Assembly: GCA_009363875.1 (NCBI GenBank)
Contig: CM018686.1
Span: forward strand, 4,774,001 to 4,838,000
Length of the DNA: 64,000 nucleotides
Direction: 5' to 3'
DNA from: Mikania micrantha
Lineage: Eukaryota > Streptophyta > Magnoliopsida > Asterales > Asteraceae
The notes beneath the pieces were generated by a model that saw only the letters and a list, made by a program, of their open reading frames with translations, made no database searches and was not told the DNA's origin. The translations under genes were made by a program, and so were the position numbers. Within the stretch, counting starts at the first letter, position 1, and each line of letters begins with the position of its first letter. Shown piece after piece: positions 57,101-64,000 of the stretch.

Positions 57101-58716
57101 TCAACATGCGACAGCGCCGTTGGGTTGAACTTCTGAATGATTATGATTGTGTGATCAAATACCATCCGGGAAAGGCGAACGTTGTAGCCGATGCCTTGAG
57201 CCGGAAGGAGCGGGTCAAACCCCTACGTGTTAGAGCAATGGGGATAACCGTGCAGACCAGTTTAAGTGACAAGATCGTTCAAGCACAGCAAGAAGCACTT
57301 GACCGAGGTAATCTGAAGAGGGAACTTGATTGCGGAGCAGAGAAACAGTTTGACACAAAGTCTGATGGTATAATCTACTACAAGGAACGTATATGGATCC
57401 CTGCGGTAGATGAATTGAGAAAACTTATCTTCGATGAAGCACACAAGACTAAATACTCTGTTCATCCAGGCGCTGATAAGATGTACCAAGACTTGCATGG
57501 ATTTTATTGGTGGCCGGGAATGAAGAAAGACATAGCCGAGTATGTCGGACAGTGTCTTACGTGTGCGAAGGTAAAGGCGGAACACCAGAGACCGTCTGGT
57601 CTATTGGAACAGCCTGAGATTCCGCTCTGGAAGTGGGAACAAATAGCTATGGATTTCATTACCAAGCTACCCCGCACTTCCAGCGGTCATGATACAATTT
57701 GGGTAATCATTGATCGTTTAACCAAATCTGCTCATTTCTTGCCCATGCGTGAGAACTTCACCATGGATAAACTGGCAAGATTATACATCAATGAGATAGT
57801 GGTACGCCACGGTGTGCCATTGTCTATTATTTCTGATAGAGACAGCAGATTTACATCAAGGTTCTGGCAATCATTGCAGAAATCTCTAGGGACACAGTTA
57901 AATCTAAGTACAGCTTACCACCCACAAACGGATGGTCAAAGCGAACGTACTATTCAAACCCTAGAGGACATGTTAAGAACATGTGTATTGGACTTCGGTG
58001 GAAATTGGGATTCCCATTTGCCACTGATTGAATTCTCCTACAATAACAGTTACCACAGCAGTATCGGATGTGCACCATTCGAGGCTCTTTATGGCCGGAG
58101 ATGCCGATCACCGATCTGTTGGACTGAAGTTGGAGATAATCGAATAACTGGACCAGAACTTATCCAAGAAACCACCGACAAGATAGCTCAGATCCAAAGA
58201 AGACTACAAGCAACAAGGAGCAGACAAAAGAGCTACGCAGACAAACGGCGCAAGCCGTTGGAATTCCGAGTGGGAGATCGGGTAATGTTAAAGGTATCCC
58301 CATGGAAAGGCGTGGTACGCTTTGGAAAGAAAGGCAAATTAGCACCACGATACGTGGGACCGTTCGAGATCATCGAACGTATAGGTCCTGTAGCTTATCG
58401 ACTGAGATTGCCAGATGAACTCAGTGGTGTGCATGACGTGTTTCACGTCTCAAACTTAAAGAAATGCCTTGCTGACGAGTCTCTCGTCATTCCAATTGAA
58501 GAGATTCAAGTCGATGAACAGTTACATTTCATTGAAGAACCTTTAGAGATTATGGATCGCAAGGTTAAACAACTGAGGCGAAGCCGTATTCCTATTGTAA
58601 AGGTTCGTTGGAATTCAAGACGCGGGCTCGAGTTCACTTGGGAACGTGAAGATCACATGAAGTTAAAGTATCCTCAACTATTTGAAGAGGAAGCTGTACC
58701 CGATAACAACACTTAA
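54172..58716 (+). CDS. Gypsy Gag-Pol polyprotein, nearly complete
   Basis: One open frame of 1,514 residues, counted from 54172 (first in-frame ATG at 54211). Domains: gag core to about 250; zinc knuckles about 322-334 and 360-373; protease DTGA at 419; reverse transcriptase about 600-800 with active site FIDDILIYS at 753; RNase H from VVYCDAS at 898; integrase HHCC about 1091-1133, with DDE residues at about D1161, D1222 and E1258; chromodomain-like end about 1455-1504 (RIPIVKVRWNSRRGLEFTW). This would package, copy and integrate the element, with the chromodomain steering integration. Gag and pol are fused without a stop. At the two places where the minus-strand copies have stops it reads EVELSN and TTRYHE. 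Only the start region is damaged. Confidence 0.96.
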   Translation: MITQASGSGTAPTMDPATIALVTLLSSQMTNQMKEAIPEMFLRLRNEILNTGNTSGEASGNTGDSSHYSYKSFVGCKPPSFSGSEGAVGLIQWIEKIEATLDLCSCPEHHKVRYSAGTFNKRALTWWNGQINARGREEAMAMSWEDFKALLRTEFCPKNELQKLEVELSNHVMKGADHMGYTTRYHELVALVPDMVPTLEKRIDRYVGGLPACIQGMVVSANPTTVESAVRLSGKLTDLMVASGVLKKETEPSKNKAESSKKPSHHQKKKQKTIKNYTVATPLQQVAATPQNPNRKPYTGTYPLCAKCQYHHTADTPCKHCTGCGRKGHWVQYCRMTPNQAVNNAALALPPPANQNHGGCYNCGAQGHFAKNCPKKAQPAVQAPRGRAFAIGAPAARQDPNVVTGTFLLHDFYASVLFDTGADQSFISTDFACQLDSVEEQLDSPYIIEVANGKQITVSTVYRNCPLTLSSHTFAIDLIPMELGSFDIIVGMDWLSSNRVEVICSEKLLRIPLPSDRVLEVKGDQAKRSVKIISCIKARKCLQKRCIAFLAHVVEKEKDKKKIQDVPVVKEYPEVFPEDLPGLPPARPVEFRIDLIPGATPVAKSPYRLAPSEMQELSNQLQELLDKGFIRPSYSPWGAPVLFVKKKDGSFRMCIDYRELNKLTIKNRYPLPRIDDLFDQLQGAQYFSKIDLRSGYHQLRVQDEDIPKTAFRTRYGHYEFMVMPFGLTNAPAGFMDLMNRVCKPYLDQFVIVFIDDILIYSKTKTEHEQHLRKILELLKEKKLYAKFSKCEFWLREVQLLGHVVNSEGIHVDPAKIEAIKNWDTPKTPTEIRSFLGLAGYYRRFISNFSKIALPLTKLTQKSEPFVWEQKQEDAFQTLKQKLCDAPILSLPEGCDDFVVYCDASLQGLGCVLMQRDKVIAYASRQLKIHEKNYTTHDLELGAVIFALKIWRHYLYGTKCTIFTDHKSLQHIFDQKELNMRQRRWVELLNDYDCVIKYHPGKANVVADALSRKERVKPLRVRAMGITVQTSLSDKIVQAQQEALDRGNLKRELDCGAEKQFDTKSDGIIYYKERIWIPAVDELRKLIFDEAHKTKYSVHPGADKMYQDLHGFYWWPGMKKDIAEYVGQCLTCAKVKAEHQRPSGLLEQPEIPLWKWEQIAMDFITKLPRTSSGHDTIWVIIDRLTKSAHFLPMRENFTMDKLARLYINEIVVRHGVPLSIISDRDSRFTSRFWQSLQKSLGTQLNLSTAYHPQTDGQSERTIQTLEDMLRTCVLDFGGNWDSHLPLIEFSYNNSYHSSIGCAPFEALYGRRCRSPICWTEVGDNRITGPELIQETTDKIAQIQRRLQATRSRQKSYADKRRKPLEFRVGDRVMLKVSPWKGVVRFGKKGKLAPRYVGPFEIIERIGPVAYRLRLPDELSGVHDVFHVSNLKKCLADESLVIPIEEIQVDEQLHFIEEPLEIMDRKVKQLRRSRIPIVKVRWNSRRGLEFTWEREDHMKLKYPQLFEEEAVPDNNT

Positions 58717-58750
58717 ATTTCGGGACGAAATTTCTCTAACAAGGGGAGAC
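58715..58750 (+). promoter_or_regulatory. Conserved hairpin and polypurine tract of the + strand gypsy
   Basis: AAATTTCG-GGA-CGAAATTT at 58715-58733 overlaps the polyprotein stop codon (TAA 58714-58716), followed by AACAAGGGGAGAC up to the 3' LTR at 58751. Confidence 0.88.
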
Positions 58751-61700
58751 TGTAACATCAGTGCCGGAACCGCCACCGGAACAGTGATCTCTACAGTACA
58801 GGAACAGTAAAACATGTATGAATCATACACATTTCAGTAATTTTCATATTCATAGCATTTATTATTATCATGGTGAGTTGTCATAGAACAGTTTCAGACA
58901 CATTTAACAGAAACACAGTTCAGAACGATGGTTCTTGAGTCGGGTAATTATCTGGCAACACAGAACCATTATGTGATTAATTGCTTAGGATTTATTATGT
59001 ATAAACGTATGTGAGGTCTACGGAACAAAACACACGAATGTCGTTATGTGAATGCTAAATTTACGGGTTATTCGTATAGGTGACGATCTGTACGAATATA
59101 TCTGAAAGTTTAACGTTCTGAATGATATTCTATAATTAGAAAACAAGGTTGAAAAGTATAGTTATCGCCGTGTTCGTACGGGTGACGATTCGAACGCATA
59201 CGCGCGACGACCGTGCATTTCGATTTAAACAGTTAATTTTATTTTAAATTTTTAATAAATAAAAGATATTAGTTAATTTATTAGGAATCACAACCTGGAA
59301 TAATTTAATAAATTCTATTTTATAATCGTATCATTTTGCCGAGAAAACTACGCGAAACTGGTATTTTACGCGAAACCAAACGAGATCGAAAGACCGGGTA
59401 AATGAAACCATTAATATGGTGAGTAAATGCACCACCAACCATCATCAATCCCATCCTCTCTCTCATAATTCGTTTTTCACTCTCTCTCTCTAAAAAGGGT
59501 TTCTCCAACTTCTCTCTAGAAGATCTCGCTCGTTTCAAGTCGGATTAAGGTCATCTTTGTGTCACTACGATCCTCTCATCATGTAGATTTCAGAAGTACA
59601 AGCATTGAGAAATTCCATCCACAAAAGCTAAGGTAAAACACCCATTTTATTTCGGTTTTTAAGAGGGTTTCACAAATTTTATAGTTAATGATATGATAAT
59701 CGGTTTGAGCACTTAGTAATCTCTAAAGAAACTATGATTAACACTTAAGAAGCTATAGAAACTAGTTACAACAGGTGGAGATCGAAAATGATGATGATGG
59801 TGACAGGTTCGTCATCAGCTAACAGCGGCCGAACCCTTGGAATATTGGTCGAACCCTTGGAGGGATGACCGAACCTTGTTCCATGTATAACGAACCCTGG
59901 GCACCGAACCCTGCAGTCTGACCCACGAACCTGTCTATCCTGAGCCACGAACCCTGTGCCAACCTGCACCGAACCCTTTTCCCTGCAACGAACCTGCATG
60001 ATACTGAATGTGTCGACTCAGCCGAACCCTGCAGCCATATGCGACGAACCCTGTAACCACCTGTGAACGAACCCTTGGGCGAGCTATCACTGGTTGCCGA
60101 ACCCTATGCTTAATTCTATAGAAGCCGCGAACCTAGGACCATGTCTTCAGCCGAATCTTTGCATTAAGGATAGCCGAACCCCACATGTTGAGAACTTAGT
60201 CGAACCTTTGGCTAAAAACCAATAGGTTCGCTGCCCTAGATGATTTGCCGAACTTAAATGCGGTTTAATTAGGCTAACGATGGTTAGGGAATGATCAAGA
60301 CTAAGGTTAACGACTTAACAAATGGGTGGTTGGCCAACAATTTAAGTTTCACATGAGAAATGAACTTAAAAATGCATGCATGGATTACTAAATTTATGTG
60401 TGTGCATGGAAATGTTAAAGAACATGCAAGTTGTACAAGCTTATGTCATGAATACTCTTAAACTTAGTGTGTCATTACTTACATGGGATCATTCATGAGC
60501 TAGAAAAATGATCAATGAACGATCAAGAATAATCAAATGGGTCCAATGAGACCTAATTAAGCCTACAATATATTCAAAGTTTATTTAAATCTAAATGATG
60601 ATGTTGTTAACAAAAGCTAAAGGTTGTGGACTAATTATGTAAAGTTTATAATTTTCTAAAGTCTTGTTAAAATTTAAATATGAATTATAATTGGCATTGT
60701 TTTTCCTTTAGTTAAATTAGTTATAAAAGGTTAACTGTAATGTTTTAGTTTAAATAATGGTTTGAATTGGAACTTTGTTATAAAATAGACAATGAAAATT
60801 TGTCTGGATTTCAAACCTAATATAAAGGAAACTCTGCCGAAATTTCTTAATCTAAAAGAAAGATAATACAATAAGCATGGGATTTGGGGTCATACAATGG
60901 TAATTAAGTTAGATTAGATCTTAGATACACCTAGTACTAAGACACTTAGTGTCACACACAACAAGACTCAACCTTAGGCACAACGACTACTACGCGTACT
61001 TATTGTATTCGAATTTTTTATAAAATAACTCAGGAACTGAAGAAACTTAGCTTACATACAGGAGCGCGCATTTTGTGTTAGATCAAATTACATAGCAGCA
61101 CAGGTGAGTTCATTGCCCCTTTTTTAACATTTTTGTTTCAAAACGCGGGGCTGAGAAGCATGCGTAAACTGTTATTTAAATTGTTTATTTAAATGCTTTT
61201 AAAGTTATATGTTTTACATATATATAAATGTTATCCTAGACCATGTCTAGGAAGATTTTATGCAGGTTTACCAATGGTTTTACTTATATATTAAGTGAAT
61301 AATCGAGTTAAACTAAACTTTTCAATAAGTCAAAACATTTCAAAGGGATCAAATCAAACATTTTGACAAAACAAGTGGGTGAATTCAAGGGATCAAATCA
61401 AACATTTTGACAAATCAAGTGGGTGAATTCAAAGGGATCAAATCAAACATTTTGACAAAACAAGTGGGTGAATTCAAGGGATCAAATCAAACATTTTGAC
61501 AAATCAAGTGGGTGAATTCAAGGAATCAAATCAAACATTTTGACAAAACAAGTGTGAGACATCAAGACATCAACAAAACAATCTTTGCAAAGATAACATT
61601 CAATGTTCTACAAACCAAGTGTTTGTTGAACAATGAATCAAGTGTACAACCGATCAAGGAATCTGGTATTCTATGATCAACACATCAAGTACATCTTGTG

Positions 61701-62724
61701 ACAGAATCAGACGATCATTAAATCATTTTAAGGGATAGAATGGGAAATATCAGAGATAACATATGCCAACACATTGAATCCAGAAATCCTATATTTCAAG
61801 AAGTCCTAGCTAGACTGATTGACTTGTAGGTCTTATGTTTGATGATATTTACAGAATTCCCTAACTACTAAGTACCTAGATTGACAGACTAGTCTACTCG
61901 AGTATGACCATAGGCCCCAATCATAAGGACTTAGATTTTATTAAATGTTTATTTACTTGTTTAATTAAGTATTTATAACTGTTTATACAATTGTGTGGTT
62001 GATCATATTGTGTGATGAACTTGTGAAATCAACATGGATTTCAAATGATTGTAATGACAGGGACAACAAACAGAAGAACTTATGGGATTGTGTTAAGGGT
62101 AAAAATGCTTAATTGTCATTAACAGCAGTGTCATATGCATATTAGTATGTGGTGGGATGTTGGCTAGGGCTTGTCCCTTACATATGCCCTATATATAAGC
62201 ATACCGATGTGGATATTACATGTGGTGTTAATGAGGTTAGGGTCTTTACCAAAGGAGGTTTTCAAATCATTTTCAAATCATGTTCAAATCATTTTCAAAT
62301 CATTTTCAAATACTAAACTATATGAACTCACCAACCATGTGTTGACCTTTATTTTTGCATGACTTCTCAGGTGACGAACAGGTCAATTAGGAAGTCATTT
62401 CTTTTGGACTAGGACTTCAGATAGAAGACTTAGTATTTTGGACCTGCATACTTTTGAAGACATCATTATACAATTTATTTTGTATATCTTGTGTAAATAC
62501 AAGATAGTTATTTTATGATGTTTACAATAGATTTACATTGATAAATTATAAACAATACTGATGTAATTTAACTTTGTAATTCTATTTTATTTAGCATTTC
62601 TCATTTATATCATGTGCAATGTAAACAATCTGATCACTTCTGATTATCATTCCCGATATCGCACCCCGGGAACCTTCCGCCCGACGGGGACCCCGATCCT
62701 ACCCCGCCGGCTCGGGGTGTGACA
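58751..62724 (+). mobile_element. 3' LTR of the + strand gypsy
   Basis: 3,974 bp, TGTAACATC to GTGTGACA, the same length as the 5' LTR, with matching CGAACC and 44-bp arrays. Few differences indicate very recent insertion. The 5-bp duplication TCAAT follows at 62725. Confidence 0.97.
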
Positions 62725-63154
62725 TCAATAATCCCCGCTGTGTACAGCGGGGTAACAGTCTCTGGCTCCCAGTATAGGCAGTAATGACTGTGAACTCAGC
62801 CAGTGACATCTCGTGTCGCTGGCGAAGCATGGAGAACACAATCTCCGGAACACCGCCTGGGCGGTAAGTAAATGTGGAGAGGAACTCCACGACGACCTCC
62901 CTGTAAGAGGGCTGGAACGCCATCTCGAACAACCGTCTCCACGGCGTCTCCTCCCCGATCCAGCGCTTGGCGCGCTCTCGCTCGCCTATCTTAGCGCGCA
63001 CCTCCCAGTCAACGGCCTTCTGCCGGCCGATCTTCATGGTGTGAAACATGGCGCACCGGCCAAATGCGGTCGATCCCTCCGGAAACTGTAGGATCGGGTG
63101 ATCTGCCAGATCGTCGCCGACGCCTCCAACCTCCGCTTCTGATACCGACGACAT
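62725..63154 (-). pseudogene. Athila-type ORF1, N-terminal half (interrupted)
   Basis: Starts MSSVSEAEVGGVGDD at 63154 and reads AMFHTMKIGRQKAVDWEVRA, then PWRRLFEMAFQPSYREVVVE, FLSTFTYRPGG and RHEMSLAEFTV. The 'W..LF....PSYRE...EFLSTF' pattern followed by 'MSLAEF' is characteristic of the Athila ORF1 family. A frame change after MSLAEF moves to PETVTPLYTAGI, which runs into the insertion and continues at 49905. The upstream open stretch beyond 63154 is only palindromic repeat read as protein. This half plus 48948-49905 forms one gene cut by the + strand gypsy. Confidence 0.8.
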
Positions 63155-63199
63155 AACTGCACGTAAAAACGAACGAATAAAAGTTATTTTAATAAAAAA

Positions 63200-63470
63200 T
63201 AATTTTGTACCTGTACGCCACGTACAGTCTTCTACGTGGCGTACAGGGTGGAGTATGGCCTGTAGTATAACCATACTCCACCATGTAGGCCACGTAGAAG
63301 ACTGTACGTGGCGTACAGGCACAAATCAATTCTTAAAAAATATGGGATGAACACTACGATGCGTATAGTATGCTACGTGGGGTACAGTTCTTAATAATTT
63401 GAATTGGGGAGGAACAGTACGCCACGTACAGGGCTGTACGTGCGTACTGTTCTTCGTTCAGACTAGGTTA
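63200..63470. repeat. TACGTGGCGTAC palindromes upstream of the Athila ORF
   Basis: Two large dyads: ACGCCACGTACAGTCTTCTA with its inverse near 63289-63318, and GGTGGAGTATGG (63249) with CCATACTCCACC (63272). More single copies follow at 63415-63450. Confidence 0.85.
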
Positions 63471-63539
63471 CGCCTCCCAAACATTACCCGTGTCAATCTA
63501 GCCCATTCTAATGGTTAAAAAGTGAGAAAAACTTACCTA

Positions 63540-63690
63540 TAATGCGTAGAAGGAAGATGATAACAACTTTGTCTCGAATTCGCACACGTATGGCTCGATA
63601 TAAGGCTTGAAGCTCGAGAGAGTGTAAATGGCGTATATGGGGGCGGTTTGGGAGGCGTATGCACGATCACACGTTTATATAGGGACCAAT
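63540..63690. other. Short GC-mixed stretch between palindrome blocks
   Basis: No gene recognised. On the minus strand it would lie upstream of the Athila-type ORF, so it may be part of that element's leader or LTR. Confidence 0.35.
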
Positions 63691-64000
63691 GCGCGTCGTA
63701 GGGACCTCTACGTGGTGTACAGGTCCCCTTCGTGTCATGAAACTTATACTCCACACCTGTACGCCACATACAGGCCCCTACGTGGCGTACTGGGTGGAGT
63801 ATGGCTATACTACAGGCCATAATCCACTCTGTACGCCACGTAGGGACCTCTACGTGGCGTACATGTCCCCTCTGTGTCATGAAACTTATACTCCACACCT
63901 GTACGCCACATACAGGCCCCTACGTGGCGTACAGGGTGGAGTATGGATATACTACAGGCCATACTCCACACTGTATGCCACGTAGGGGCCTGTATGTGGC
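63690..64000. repeat. 142-bp tandem repeat made of hairpins, running off the window
   Basis: GGGACCTCTACGTGG recurs at 63701 and 63843, a 142-bp period. Each unit contains GTACGCCACGTA-GGGACCTC-TACGTGGCGTAC (perfect 12-bp stems in the second unit), a second stem TACGCCACATA...TACGTGGCGTA, and a GTGGAGTATGG/CCATACTCCAC type dyad. The repeat continues past the window end, so the number of units is unknown. Confidence 0.88.

Noticed and set aside
63155..63322. N-terminal extension of the Athila-type ORF (MPVRHVQSSTWPTWW...)
   Set aside because: It is the palindromic repeat read as protein; the family-like start is at 63154.

Overview
This is repeat-rich plant nuclear DNA. The introns, a TIR-NBS-LRR (TNL) resistance-gene remnant, chromodomain Ty3/gypsy retrotransposons primed by initiator-Met tRNA, an Athila-type ORF1, hAT and Mutator-like DNA elements and a plastid-derived insertion all point to a eudicot. 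The TNL post-LRR region and the gypsy/Athila wording look like Asteraceae to me, but that family call is inference. No intact host gene is visible. Nearly everything recognisable is a transposon, a nested transposon or a broken gene.

Layout. 1-2.3 kb: AT-rich DNA and a decayed + strand gypsy pol. 2.4-4.75 kb: the 3' half of a TNL gene on the - strand with two frameshifts, running into a 100-N assembly gap. 4.85-24.65 kb: a - strand chromodomain gypsy in the order LTR / internal / LTR / internal / LTR, with 4.67 kb LTRs and the middle LTR shared. 24.65-31.27 kb: two older truncated LTRs of related families, joined head to tail in the same orientation. 31.3-33 kb: further LTR scraps. 33.56-35.8 kb: a nuclear plastid insertion (NUPT) running from the trnK intron to the rps16 intron. 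37.6-41.07 kb: a non-autonomous hAT element with a perfect 8-bp target duplication, stuffed with four foldback elements that abut microsatellites. 42.66-43.61 kb: a second hAT, also with a perfect 8-bp duplication. 46.63-47.75 kb: a Pack-MULE with a 9-bp duplication carrying a broken calmodulin-like (CML) fragment. 48.95-63.15 kb: an Athila-type ORF1 on the - strand, split by a very young 12.8 kb + strand gypsy (49906-62724, 5-bp duplication tcaat). 63.2-64 kb: a palindrome-rich satellite-like repeat, also present at 48.4-48.7 kb.

How the parts relate. The + strand gypsy and the - strand tandem gypsy encode closely related polyproteins: gag with zinc knuckles, protease, reverse transcriptase, RNase H, integrase and chromodomain. 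Their LTRs differ but share a plan: a short U3, a probable TATA box where visible, then a multi-kilobase transcribed leader holding arrays of short motifs and tandem repeats. Both internal regions of the tandem carry the same two gag stop codons, so neither looks autonomous; the related + strand element is nearly intact.

Limits. Identities, element ages and motif counts were judged by eye. The 2.4-10.5 kb stretch around the gap has many 1-3 bp indels relative to its near-identical copy, so some 'frameshifts' there may be consensus errors. I did not find a convincing unknown biochemical system. The most unusual objects are the three-LTR element, the array-bearing LTR leaders, the foldback/microsatellite cluster and the palindromic repeat flanking the Athila ORF.
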